DNA of 64,000 nt from Echinometra lucunter (Eukaryota > Echinodermata > Echinoidea > Camarodonta > Echinometridae), in assembly GCA_029962745.1 (NCBI GenBank), contig CM057169.1, positions 14,078,744 through 14,142,743 on the forward strand. Reading direction: 5' to 3'. A program made the position numbers and the translations under genes. Below are positions 12,050 to 24,455 of this stretch, in pieces. The notes below the pieces were generated by a model. It made no database searches and was not told where the DNA came from. It saw nothing but the letters and a program-made list of their open reading frames with translations. Each line of letters begins with the position of its first letter. Positions within the stretch are counted from its first letter, which is position 1.

Positions 12050-14250
12050 TTATGATACAAAAAGTGCTATTTCATTGTGAAACAAAAATTTGAACTTTAT
12101 GACAGAATTTCCCCCAAAAGAATTTCCACTCCGCATAAACTTGTGTAAAGAGCATCCACACTGAAGCGTAGCGAAGTTCAAAATGACATCCCGCATGAAA
12201 AGTTGAATAAAAGTTCGCAAAAGACATTTCATATTCTTAGCTGATTATACCATGAAAAAGAGAAGATTGTCAACTTTATCCTCATATAGGTCACTATACT
12301 TATCAAGTTGTGTGGACCTTAGTGTTTCAACTTTCGGACACCACATTCACCCCTAATATATCCGCCCTGACAATGGACGCCCGCAATGAAGCTTCGCACA
12401 GTTAAAAAATGACATACCGCATGAAAAGTTTAATAAAAGTTCGCAAGACATTTCATATTCTTAGCTGATTATACCATGAAAAAGAGGAGATTTTCAGCTT
12501 TATCCTCATATAGGTCACTATACTTAGCAAGTTGTGTGGACCTTACTGTTTCAACTTTATAACACCACATTTAACCTCATATTATGCCCTCGATCCGCTC
12601 CAATCGTGCCAATAGCTTCACGGCTTCGCGCACTTCAAAATGAGGTCCTGCATGAATAGTTTAATAAAAATTGGCAAGACATTTCATATTCTTAGCTGAT
12701 TATACCATGAAAAAGAAGAGATTTTCAGCTTTATCCTCATATAGGTCACTATACTTAGCAAGTTGTGTGGACCTTACTGTTTCAACTTTTGTTCGCCGCA
12801 TTTACCCTAAATATATGCAATCCGTTCTGACAATAGCGGCCGCACTTCAAGCTTCGCACGGTTCAAAATGACATGTCACATGAAAAGTTGAATAAAAGTT
12901 CGCAAGACATTTCATATTCTTAGCTGATTATACCATGAAAAAGAGGAGATTTTCAGCTTTATCCTCATACAGGTCACTATACTTAGCAAGTTGTGTGGAC
13001 CTTACTGTTTCAACTTTTGTTCGCCGCATTTACCCTAAATATATGCAATCCGTTCTGACAATAGCGGCCGCACTTCAAGCTTCGCACAGTTCAAAATGAC
13101 ATATCGTATGAAAAGTTGAATAAAAGTTCGCAAGAACAACCAAAAGTTGAAACAGTAAGGTCAATACAATTGCTAAGTATAGTGACCTGTATGAGGATAA
13201 AGCTGAAAATCTCCTCTATTTCATGCTGTAATCAGCTAAGAATATGAAATGTCTTGCGACCTTTTCTTCAACTTTTCATGCGGGATGTCATTTTGAACTG
13301 TGCGAAGCTTTAGTGTGGCCTCTACTGTCAGAGTGGATTGTGTATATGTACCATCTGAAAGCTGAAACAGTAAGGTCCACACAACTTGCTAAGCATTGTG
13401 ATCTACACAATAAAGCTGAAAATGCTGTAATCAGCTAAGAATATGAAATGTCTTGCGAACTTTTATTAAATTTTTCATGCGGAATGTCATTTTGAAGTGC
13501 GCGAAGCTTCAGTTCAATTGCTATTGTCGGGGAGTGCATAATATTTAGGGTGATATGGGGCACGAAAGTTGAAACAGTAAGGTCAACACAAGTTGCTAAG
13601 CGACCAGAGCGGATATATTTGGCGTGAATGCGGCGAACGAAAGTTGAAACAGTAAAGTTCACACAACTTGCTAAGTATAGTGACCTATATGAGGATAAAG
13701 CTGAAAATTCCCTCTATTTCATAGTATAATCAGCTAAGAATATAAAATGTCTTGCGAACTTTTATTCAACTTTTCATGCAGGATGTCATTTTTAAAGTAA
13801 GGTCCACACAAGTTGCTAAGCGACCAGAGCGGATATATTTGGGGTGAATGCGGCGAACGAAAGTTGAAACAGTAAAGTCCACACAACTTGCTAAGTATAG
13901 TGACCTATATCAGGATATAGCTGAAAATTCCCTCTATTTCATGGTATAATCAGCTAAGAATATGAAATGTCTTACGAACTTTTATTCAACTTTTAATGCG
14001 GATGTCATTTTTAAATGTGTGAAGCTTTAGTGCAGCCTCTATTGTCACAGCGTATATATTTAGGGTGTATGTGGCATACGAAAGTTGAAACAGTAAGGTC
14101 CACACAACTTGCTAAGCATAGTGACCTATATCACAATAAAGGTGAAAATCTCCTCTATTTCATGCTGCAATCAGCTAAGAATATGAAATGTCTTGCAAAC
14201 TTTAACTTAACTCTTCATGCTGGATCTCATTTGAACTGCGCGAAGCTTCA
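12050..14250. repeat. Inverted tandem satellite array, unit about 228 bp
   Basis: About four and a half units run in one orientation to about 13,133 (marker CATTTCATATTCTTAGCTGA at about 12,226, 12,451, 12,680 and 12,908). The same unit then runs in the opposite orientation to about 14,250 (complementary marker at about 13,230, 13,435, 13,730, 13,950 and 14,175). Units contain CAAGTTGTGTGGACCTTACT. Short frames inside it are by-products. The head-to-head switch is at about 13,133, between TTCGCAAG and AAAAGTTGAAAC. Confidence 0.9.
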
Positions 14251-14259
14251 ATCATGTCC

Positions 14260-14735
14260 ATGGTGTCAGTGTGGGCGCCATTGTCAGGTAGATGAGGAAA
14301 GATGATATAGAAAGATCAAAAGAAACGATAACTTATGGAAAGACAGAAAAAGAACATGTTAGAAGAAAAAGTAAAGGCATAGGAAAAGATAAAAGAAATG
14401 ATGGGAAAATAAAGGAGAAATTGAGAAAAGAGAGATAAATATGAGATAAAATGAAATAATAACATAGATGTATAGAGAAAAGGAAGTTATATGAAGCATG
14501 AAAACAAAGAATAACAACAGAAAAGGTAAAAAGTGAAGAAAGAAAACAGAACTACATAGAGAATGATAGACGGCAAAGATGGTAAAAAACTGAAATGAGA
14601 AATATGAAAATAAAGACAGAAAAGTGGGGACAGAAGTTGGGCATTTCTTCCTGGATCAATCTGCCCAGGCCAGTAATCTGCGCATAATTAAGCCATGTCC
14701 AAGCAGAGCTTCGGATTTCAGCCATGAAATTGTAT
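14260..14735. other. Purine-rich spacer, no gene
   Basis: About 14,300-14,640 is strongly purine-rich (runs of GA, AAAG, GGAAAAG) without a regular unit. The remainder shows nothing recognisable. Confidence 0.5.
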
Positions 14736-14738
14736 TAA

Positions 14739-15142
14739 CCCATTCGTGACAGAGGTCCACATTTTGTGGTTTGACCTAATAACTTTTGATGCAAAGCCCT
14801 AAAAATCATACCAAATACATGAGCAGAAAGAGCAAAAATTCTACACAAACTTTGCTCATTTTGGTTGCGTTAATATTCGTTGTTTGATGCTGAAGATTTT
14901 TTAAAGGAAAATAAGCATTAAAATCCTTAAATTGGCAATGTGATAGAAAGTTTAAAATCACCATTATCCCCTGCAAATTGGCAACTTTTTGACTTCTCAT
15001 AATTTCTGTCAATTTATATTCATTTCAGATACATGACGTTTTATAAGAAAAATGTAGCAATAAAATAAAAATGCTGGTGTTGCCAATTTTAAGAATAAAA
15101 GCTGATCAAACTAGATTTTAAATAATTCCTGTCATGAATGGG
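14739..15142. mobile_element. piggyBac-like MITE, CCCATTCGTGACAG termini, copy 1
   Basis: TTAA at 14735-14738 and 15143-15146 flanks 404 bp. The termini CCCATTCGTGACAG and CTGTCATGAATGGG are inverted repeats with one mismatch. TTAA target sites with CCC-starting ends are the piggyBac pattern. A second copy lies at 47606-48013 in the same orientation with clear internal identity. Confidence 0.88.
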
Positions 15143-15882
15143 TTAATGCTATCCCCGCAGAACGATGTTTCAAATCGTCGTTTTGTATCATAATTCATGT
15201 TCTTGTTTCTGGCTTGAAAATACAGACATGTTTATAAACTTATAGGCCTACACGTTTATCATTTATTTCCAGAATCCTTGGTTACCACTAGATCTATATT
15301 CAGTTCACCTGTTATGCATATATTAGTTGCTGGTATGTCGGGCAAGCTTCCTAGTTGTCATGAAAAACGGTTCAACTGTTCTATTGCATGATCGCACCCT
15401 TTGTTTACGTAGGGAGCATACCTCCACCTATACCTCAGTTCTACGGCGCAGACATCCACTGAAGTTAGCCGACTAATGCGGAACCCGAATTTACGTTGTC
15501 TTTTTTTTCGTGTCTTATTGGCTCTTTTGAAGACACCATAGAGCTATTTCATATTGTTTTCGGTCGCGTCACGCTTCAGTGCCCCCGAGTGGTCGCTGGA
15601 GTGGATAGAGGGCGCTGCGCGCCATAACGGACGTCTTTTTACAGGCTCTCTCCAACCGGTCGATTTTTGGACAAAATTTCATATTTTCACCTTGGAAATT
15701 CTTACTTTTCCTTTGGATTTGGTTTCACTGGACATATGCTCCTTGGATTGGGTTACCTTTGGAATAATATTTACTGGAATACCGTATAAGGTAGGCAAAC
15801 AAAATCTGGGCTTTGACCGCACCTATTAACGCACCTACGCACGGCGGAAAACAAATTTCCCGCCACTTTTTAATAACCAATC

Positions 15883-17081
15883 ATGGCGACTTCCGCCCCC
15901 GAAGTCGACTCCTTCAACCTGGAGGAGGATTTCAGGACGGTCACCTCTGGCAAAAAACGCCACAAAAAGAGAAAGCCTGAAGGAAGTCTGAGTATAGAAT
16001 CCCTATCACTCAGAACCGATTCCTCCTCCAGTACAGATTCAGACACCCCCAATACCCAATACAGAACTCCCTCTACTAACCAAACAAGCACTTCAACCCA
16101 TACCACCCATCACCTGAAAGTACTAATTGTACCAGTAGACAAGTCCAAATCTCTCAAAAATGTGAATCCAATCTCAATAGCAAGAACAATCAGAGAATGT
16201 GTAGGACAAACCCCCGTCGATTTCATTAAACAAACATATTCCGGTATCCTTGTTCAATGCAAAAACATAAAACAGGTCAGAAACCTAAACCAGATCCAAA
16301 CGATTGGGGGTATCCCTGTGAAAATACAAGAAAAAGTCTTCGGATTGAGAGGCGTTGTATCAGGAATCCCTGTAACTATGACTGAACAGGAAATCCAAGA
16401 AGAACTGAAATCCCAAAAAGTAGTAGGAGTAAAAAGAATGATAAAAAAAGAATAAACGAAGAAGGAAACGAAACAAAGCCACAGTATTACCCTATCACAA
16501 GCCTCATCTTGACATTCTCCACAGAACAACTCCCCGAAAAAATCTCAATGTGCTTTCAAACATTCAAAGTCTCATTGTATATCCCACCTGTTTCTAGATG
16601 TTTTAAATGTCAGATGTATGGACATGGTATTTCCCAATGCAGATCAAAATCAAGATGTGTTAGATGTGGGGATTCTCACAGTTTTGAAGAATGCCCAAGA
16701 AAAGAAAACCCAAAATGTGTAAATTGTGGAGAAGCTCATTCAGCCGCCTACAACGGTTGTAAAGAAGCAAAAAAGGCAAAACAGGTCCAAAAAATAAAAT
16801 GTGAAAACAAACTAACGTATGCACAAGCTACGAAAGTATGGAAAGAAAAACAAACTCCCAAACCAAATTTAGAACAGGAAAACAAGGTTACCAATGTCCA
16901 GAAACCTAATCAAACACATCATAGGCCCACACAGAATAGTACAGCACGTACAGAGAAAGTAGATATAGAGTCTCCCCCCAATTATGAATCCCCCAAGAAA
17001 GTCAGTAGTAGCACTCGGCCCCATTATGAACAACCAACCAAAATTTCCTCATATTCCGCAGCCACCATGACAAAAAGTTAA
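15883..17081 (+). pseudogene. LINE ORF1, gag-like, frameshifted
   Basis: About 400 codons. The N-terminal part is polar and serine/threonine-rich. The C-terminal third holds three zinc knuckles: CFKCQMYGHGISQC (CX2CX4HX4C), CVRCGDSHSFEEC (CX2CX3HX4C) and CVNCGEAHSAAYNGC (CX2CX3HX6C). Such ORF1 proteins bind the element RNA and form RNP particles. One frameshift falls in an A-run near 16,441-16,448. The copy ends TAA before ORF2 starts about 0.2 kb later. Confidence 0.85.
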
Positions 17082-17292
17082 CCCCAAAAGGCCCAACCAC
17101 GGGAAAATACAAACTCAACTGAAATGGACACCGAAGATATAGAAAGTGATAGGTTTTTAATTTCTGCCCGTACTGAACAGATAACGCAGACGATTGTACA
17201 GCTGGTAATGATTTTCGACCAAGATAAAACAGAGGTAGAAGTTCTTGAACTAGTCAGAGTAGCCGCTGAAAGGCTCCTCAAGAAAAGGTTGA

Positions 17293-20200
17293 GTGACCCA
17301 CAGTTCCATGGCTGGAGCTAGTTATGTAATAACAATAGTAGCGCTTTCCATATTACAGTGGAACGCGCAAGGACTGTCTGCCCACGGACAGGAACTCATA
17401 CAATTTCTGGCTTCTAATAATAAACACAACGAAATAATACATCTAATATGCGTGCAAGAAACGTGGTTTAATGATACCAGCAATTTACATATATGCCGGG
17501 ATATACATGCATGGAAAAAAATAGAAAATCACAATATCGAGGCGGTTGTGCCTTGTATATTCATGACTCACTTCAATTCGGCATGTCGACAGACAAGTCG
17601 GAATTAGAGTTACAGTCTATTGATATCTCTCTTGAAGAATCTGTGTTCCGAGTAGTAAACTTTTATAATCCATGTAAGCAATTAAATGAAAACATAATGC
17701 GAGAGCTAAAAGAAAATGTACGAGAATACAAAAAATATATCATACTTGGAGATTTTAACTCACATAGCACTCTATGGGGAAGTGAAAAAACGGATCATAA
17801 TGGTCACGTTATTGAAGCTTTCATGCACGAACATGACGTAGTTATTCTTAATAATGGGGATGGTACGAGAATGGATCCTAAGAACGGAAAAATGTCATGT
17901 TTAGACCTAACATTGGCATCCCCTTCTCTAGCTAGTAGATGTGAATGGCGGGTCATGCATAACAAATTTGGTAGCCACCACTACCCCATCCATATCCAAA
18001 TCAATTTGGATACATCACATACCATTTATAAGCAGGATATATATGAGTCAGAGGATAGATTGTCTTTCAAAAACATAGACTGGCCACTTTTTTCAGAGGA
18101 GTGCAATAGCTTTTTCCAGGACGAAGCTGTTGACACATCAGATCCAACAAAACTATATTTGTACTTTATCAAAAAAATGACGGAACTTATCCAAAAAACT
18201 ACCCCTCAGAAAGGTAAGAGGAAATGTAACCCGATCCCTTGGTGGAACAAATTGTGTTCAGATAAAATCAAGGAGAGAAACAGAGCAAAGAAAAAACTTA
18301 ACAGAACAATATCAATAGAAAATCTGAATGACTTCCTGAAGAAAAAAAGAGAAGCGCAGAAATATTTACGCCAGTGCGAACGACAATATTGGCATGAATT
18401 CTGCGTAAAACTCAACCGATATGTACCAGAATCAAACATCTGGTCATGTATCAAAAGGTTAAACGGTTTACATACTAAACCAAAAAGAATTCCAGTATTA
18501 AAAGAGAAAGAAAGGGTTATACACTCCGACCAAGAAAAGGCCGAGGCACTGGGAATGTTTTTCCAGTCAGTCTGTGCCGAAACAAAGAACAATCCTGTCC
18601 ACACAAAAGATGCAACCGTTACAATGTAGACGGCAATAGCAGACCTGAAAGCCGAGAATAATATTCTGAACGGGAAGTTTGTATTGACAGAGCTGAACAG
18701 AGCGATTGTCACTAAAAAGAACTCAGCTCCTGGAAATGATAAGATTGCGTATATTGTATATCAGAATTTACCAAGCAATGCAAAGGAGTATATACTATGT
18801 TTGATGAACTTAATTTGGGAAACCAAATCAATTCCGACACAGTTAAAACACTCTATACTAATTCCAGTTCCTAAACATAATAGAGATCCTAGTGACGTAT
18901 CCTCATATAGACCCATTGCTTTATCCTCATGTCTAATTAAAATCATGGAAAAAATGATCAAATCGAGAATTGACTGGTACTTAGAAAAACATGAGTTGCT
19001 GCCCCCTTTTATGAGTGGCTTCAGAAAAGCTCGTAGCGTAACAGACAACATAGTAAATTTAGAAAATGACATTCAGAAGAGTATAAATAACAAGGAACAC
19101 ACTTTGGCAGTTTTCTTAGATATCGAAAAAGCATATGACACTGTATGGACAAAGGGTTTAATATACAAGTTAGCAGAAATAGGTATACAAGGAAACATGC
19201 TGGCTTTTCTTGACAACCTCTTGAGAGATCGTACGTATCAGGTTCGGGTTGGCAATGTATTATCATCTGTTTTCAAGATGGACAGAGGTCTCCCCCGGGT
19301 AGTATCCTCAGCCCCACACTCTTCAATGTCATGCTGAGGGATATCCCCACAGACTCAGTCGTAAAAATTTCTTTGTATGCAGATGACTGCGCTCTGTGGA
19401 TCTCTGGTAGCAATGTTCCCTATATTACCAAAAAAATGCAAACGTACAGTGTATATAAATGTCCTAGAAAGTTGGTTCACCACCTGGGGATTTCAACTCT
19501 CACAAAGAAAGACTGTACCTGTACTTTTTACCAAAAGTACAAAACAACACGAGATAATCCATTTCTGAACAAAGAACCTTTAAAATTTGAAAATAAACAC
19601 CGATTCTTAGGTATGATATTTGATAAAAAACTCACCTGGACCCAGCATATAGAAGATATCGCTTCAAGATGCAAAAGCAAAATGAATATTCTGAGATGCT
19701 TAACAGGTACCTCATGGGGAAGTTCATCTAAATCTCTGTTAATGGTTTATAAAGCCTACATACATGTAAGACCACTCCTAGATTATGGGTGTGAAGCCTA
19801 CGACAGTGCCTCTGAAAACGTTAAAAAGATGTTAGATTCTGTTCAGTACCAATGTTTAAGGATTTGCGCAGGTGCATTACCTTTGACATCACTCCTGTCC
19901 CTCCAGACGGAAATGGGAGAAATTCCCCTTGACCTTAGGAGACAGCAGTTATCCTTAAAATATAAGCACAAAATAGAAACACAACCTACTCACCCAGTGT
20001 TGCCAAATATACAACTTTGTTGGCAATTTCAATATATGAAAGGGAAAAAGTGCAATAAACCATTTGGTTATAGAACAGAAAATTCAAATCGCGAACTATC
20101 AATAGAAAATTATAAGGTATCCAATTTCCCCCCATGGTTGCTTGTAGAACCAGAAGTGTCAATTGATCTGAATTACCAGCTAAGCAAAATAGATAACCCA

Positions 20201-21087
20201 TTATTCTTACAACAAAAAAGTTTAGAATTGATTAATACAAGATGGCTTCACCAACTCCACATATTTACAGATGGATCGAAGCTCCCCCTAGAAGGTTTCT
20301 GCTCGGCAGCCTTTTACGTACCTTACTTTTCTTATCAACAATCAAAGAGACTGTCAAACGGTACATCCTCTTACAGAGCTGAATTGGCGGCTATTATGTT
20401 GGCCCTTAATTGGATAGAACAATTAGACATCTATGTAGGTGCATTTATCTTTAGTGATTCTTTAAGTGCCCTAATAGCTATAAAGAACAAAAAAGAAGAA
20501 AATTTTGTTTCAGAAATATTGCTCAAATTAACCCACCTCAAATACAAAAACGTTCAGGTTTACTTTGAATGGATCCCCTCCCATTGTGGCATAACAGGAA
20601 ATGAATGTGCGGACCATCTAGCAAAGGCAGCTCTCAGAAAAAAAAAAAAGAAATTACAAACCACCTCACATCCTCGGAAGTCAACCAAATGTTGGTGAAA
20701 CATTTCGCGAAGCAATGGCAATTAAGATGGCAAAACACCCCTAACACCCACTACAAAAAGATTTAAAGCTCGGTCTTACCGGCCTATAACTGTGACCTAA
20801 AGCGGGCAAAAGAAAAGATCATTCGCCGACTACGCCTAGGGAGCATAGGTCTTAATGAAGATTTAAGTAGAATGAAAATACACCCAACGGGATATTGTAA
20901 TTCATTCCCCGAGGTAGAAACTATCGAGCATTATATGGCAAAATGCCCAAAATATATTATAGAAAAAGCCGAAACGAATCATGCAAACCCTGAAGAGATT
21001 TTGGGTCTATTAAAATCACCTGATTCTAAAATACAAAATGCAATCGTCCGTTTCGTTCTTCGAACGAAGCGCTTTGGCAGAGAATAG
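17293..21087 (+). pseudogene. LINE ORF2: APE endonuclease, RT, RNase H
   Basis: The endonuclease shows LQWNAQGLS, VQETWF, LGDFNSH, and a C-terminal SHHYPI in place of the usual SDHYPI. Reverse transcriptase shows YRPIALSSCLIKIMEKMI, DIEKAYDTVW and the catalytic YADD at 19376-19387. RNase H shows TDGS, YRAELAAI, SDSLSALIAI and WIPSHCGITGNECAD. A final CX(n)H-C knuckle (EHYMAKCPKY) precedes the end. Defects: frameshift near 17,492, nonsense TAG at 18627-18629, frameshift at a C/G run near 19,295, frameshift in an A-run near 20,640, nonsense TAA at 20764-20766. Not functional as read. Confidence 0.88.
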
Positions 21088-21295
21088 ACACTTTTGCGAG
21101 TTATTATTATTTTTTTTTTCTTTTTTCTTCTTTTTCTTTTTCTTTCTTTTTTATCTCGTTAATTTTAGATTCCCCTTTCCTTAGTTTGTAGTTGCTTATT
21201 ATAGTGGAGAATCCACAAAAGTTTGTGTGTGCGAAGATGTATGTCATTTTCCTTTCATTAGTTTATTAAAAAAAAAAGATAAAAGATAAAGAATG

Positions 21296-22725
21296 ATGTA
21301 GAAAAAGAAAAAGCTTAACTCACATGACTACAGAGAAGCAAAAGGAAAAGAGAAAGAAAGAGGAGAGCAGAATACAACAGGAAATCCTGTTGTAGATGTA
21401 CTTTATGTGTACATACATGTACGAACCTGTTAAATGCACCGTCATGGAAAATTTCCATGACAAACATGGTCGTACGATTGATTGCATAGGAGACGTTCCC
21501 GATATACGTCTAGTAATTCAATCATATATCATCTTGATTAACAGCACCAATATCTCATCAAAAGCCCATTTTGTTTTGCCTGTCCTTATCCTGTATTTAA
21601 CTCAACTTAACATAGAGAAAATGGTCATATTCAAGGAGGAAATAATTTTCTTGTTGATGATAAGTATGCGTGTTTGTGTGAAACTAATTTCCTCGGAAAA
21701 TTCTCTCTCCATCCTTTTGTAGTTGGTTTTCTTTTACGGTACCTTTCTCCTAATTCGAGTTTCAGATATTGAGGTATCCCAAAGGGAGCCCCCTGTCTAC
21801 ACCTGAGAGACATAGGAAACTTGTTTCCGAGAAACCTTCGAACAACTTCGAGCAGGTTTGTCAGGACGGTGTCTGAGAACCGGCAGGATTCGGTAACCTG
21901 GCATGATACTACTTTATCTATAAAAATAAATAAATAAATAAAAATAATAATTCATGGTAAAAAAAAAATATTAAAAAAAAAAGAGATGCCAACAAAATTA
22001 TCCTTAAAATACCAAAGTTATTTAAAAGAAATAATCAACAAAAAGAAAGCTAACTTAGTTGGTGATAATAGTCAAGACTGACTGATCGCCATTCAACACG
22101 AATCAACAACAACAGTGGTCGCCAAAGGTAGCTCAATTCTTGGCTGTCTCTGCCAATCTCTGCACTTTATCATGTTTAGGAATGCCATGCGCGCGTGTTC
22201 CGGTCCCCTATTCTCCAGGTTTGCCTAATTTCTAATCGAAGATAAGGCTAAGCTGCCAATCAAAATCAAAACCCTGACAAAACATGACATATGATATTCA
22301 CTCAGCTCACTCATCCATTCGACACCCAGCACTATTAAATTTCCATAGATATCATGCAGAGTGCCACATGTGCGTGCATGTCGCTCGCGTGCGGGCGCGG
22401 GGCCGGCCCGGGGCTGGGGATCCGCCCCGCGACTTCGAGATATGCCCAAGAGCACCGCGCGGCCCCAACGATCGACAGTTTCAGCTATAACCACTAACGT
22501 TAGGTTAATTTTTAACTGTTACTGTCAACTTAAAAAGTATTTTACTCTTACCACCACCAAGCCAAGGACACAAACAGATTTTGGATAAATGAACAATAAC
22601 GTCTGGATTAGTCCGTGGATCTCGTGATGCGATCGTCACTTTTTTTTGTCTAGCGGCGCAGTCGAGTACGTACGAGTTAAAAGGTACTTATTGCAAAGAC
22701 ATTGGATTACAAGTCAAACTATTCT
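21296..22725. other. No gene recognised
   Basis: No coding signal. A GC-rich patch at 22,375-22,470 opens several short frames on both strands but has neither splice context nor a recognisable motif. Confidence 0.45.
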
Positions 22726-23169
22726 CACCTACTTCTGTAGTACATTTTGGCAAGGGTAAACGGACTCGGAAAATTGCGTCCGCCATTGATATAACGTGTG
22801 AAAAGAAGTCTAATTTATTCTTGTCTTCGTTTTTAAAGTCTGATTTTTGTACGAACAGAAGAATGGATTGTTAAAAGAACATTTCATAAAACTTTATTTT
22901 TAATAAATGGCACTATAAATCTCCAGGATCATGGGTGTCGATCCCGGGGGGATGAGGGAATATATCCCCCGGGCCCCCAATATTTCGGTCAGGGGGGATG
23001 GCCTGTACAATCATCCCCCAATAATTCACCATGAAAAACATGAAAAATTTCATAGCCTCCTATAATCCTCAAAAAAAAAGGAAAAGGAAAAGGAGTAAAG
23101 ACAAAGACAGAGAGAATAAACAAAAGAGCAAAGAAACCATTTTTAGAAGGAAAGGAAAAGGAAAAATCT

Positions 23170-24200
23170 TTCAGCGCTCACTCGCTTCGCTCGTTCGCAT
23201 TTTTAGTATCCCAATCAATGATATTATAATACTGTCTTTATGACAGTAAATCGATTTGCATCTTGTCTTTCTATCAAATAGTATGCTATTATTTTTCTAC
23301 TCGCATATTTATTAAGAAATGAAACTGGTTTGCATCCTGTCTTTCTATCCAATATTATACATGTACTATTATAATATTAACTGCAAGGAGTCGAACGGGA
23401 AGGAGACCCATAATGGAAGAATTTTCATGAGATAATGGCCTGTGACCAGTAGCTTATTCCTATCTTACCAAATATGAGAAAGGAGGATGCTGATAAAGTG
23501 TATGTTATCAAAATCATAAAATAGGAGTAATAGTACACTAGAACCAAGCTGTTCTCAGTATTAGAAAAATAGCCCCTTTTCGCTCGCTCATATAGAAACA
23601 AGATCAGGAGGCAAGTGCTCTTATTCCCTCAGCAACACGTCCGAATATTGTAATATCTTTACAGCGAGATGTAAAGATTTTCTCGAATACAGGGAAATGG
23701 TACATCATAAAATTCATCTAATTTATTTTGGTGGAAAATCTATACGTTTTATTAGAAAGAAAGAGTTTTGTCGGTAGCTCGCCTCGCTCGCTCATAGAAA
23801 CAAAATGGTTTTAGATGGCAAGCGATGCGCCATAGAGCATCATTATTTGGCATTTAGGTGATCAAAAACAATTTAGATATCTTTGAGGCTATCAAAGAAT
23901 GTAATTTTTTCTTCGCTCGCTGCGCTCACTCGAATATGTAATGTAGATATTTTATAGACCTATAGTGGATTTTGATGACAAAAGAACACGTCATCACTAA
24001 AAGAATGTGTTTTCTCCTATCTCGCCTCCCTCGCTTGTAATATTTGAAATATAGCGTGGTTTATATAGGAGAGTAAACAACTGGACCAATGAGGTGCTGA
24101 ATTAGTCAAACGTCTAATATATTGCTTGAGGGCACTTTGACGACATTTTTTTTTTATAGCTGGAAAGTGGAATTTTTGGTTCGCTCGCTTCGCTCGCTCG
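23170..24200 (+). repeat. Periodic CGCTTCGCTCGCTCG motif block
   Basis: Variants of CTCGCTTCGCTCGCTCG occur near 23,175, 23,580, 23,776, 23,912, 24,020 and 24,179, in otherwise AT-rich sequence. A related block in the opposite orientation lies at 39,300-40,250 (GAGCGAGCGAAGC variants), and isolated copies occur near 50,810-50,950. The spacing is roughly 110-400 bp. Confidence 0.6.
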
Positions 24201-24349
24201 CAAAATAAGAAACGGAATGGTTCATACTCTAAGTGAAGGTTTAATTCTCTAAAGTTCTCATTCATGTAATGAGGATGTATCTCTGCGATATTGTTGAAAA
24301 CAATTTTTGTGCTATTAATTGGAAGAACGGTAGATCTGGGCAGCAAAAA

Positions 24350-24455
24350 CAGGTCCTACCCACAGAAATAGAAGACGTAGAAGGCGCATACCCATTCACA
24401 AAGCACGCATCGCGGTATCGCCGTCGGACCCGCTGGGCGATTCGCTTGAGTGCAC
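24350..24455 (-). CDS. Possible first coding exon inside the hAT-like element
   Basis: On the minus strand an ATG in an AAGATGGCGGC context opens MAACALKRIAQRVRRRYRD, an arginine-rich, acid-free start like a mitochondrial presequence. It runs to a possible donor reading GG|GTAGGA near 24,361. No downstream exon was recognised, and the inverted relative at 28,060-28,164 has an early stop (TGA five codons after ATG). It could be a captured host promoter and exon, or chance. Confidence 0.2.

Larger units (their letters stand above)
15540..21295 (+). mobile_element. I-type LINE (RNase H-bearing non-LTR retrotransposon), decayed
   Basis: The layout is a GC-richer 5' UTR, ORF1 (zinc knuckles), ORF2 (endonuclease, reverse transcriptase, RNase H, C-terminal knuckle), a T-rich 3' UTR, and a tail with GATAAA-like repeats near 21,275-21,295. 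An RNase H in ORF2 plus a three-knuckle ORF1 fits the I group (I, Nimb and relatives). The 5' boundary is a guess from composition; no convincing target duplication was found. Near full length, but with two nonsense codons and four frameshifts. Confidence 0.88.

Noticed and set aside
12050..14305. Short frames inside the satellite array as a repeated protein
   Set aside because: Frames are not maintained from unit to unit and differ between copies; the period is not a multiple of three.
17078..19266. Minus-strand frames opposite the LINE ORFs
   Set aside because: Antisense of clear endonuclease and RT coding sequence; no independent features.
22225..22494. GC-rich 89-codon minus-strand frame
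   Set aside because: Arises from a local GC-rich patch with several overlapping frames in both strands; no motif or splice context.
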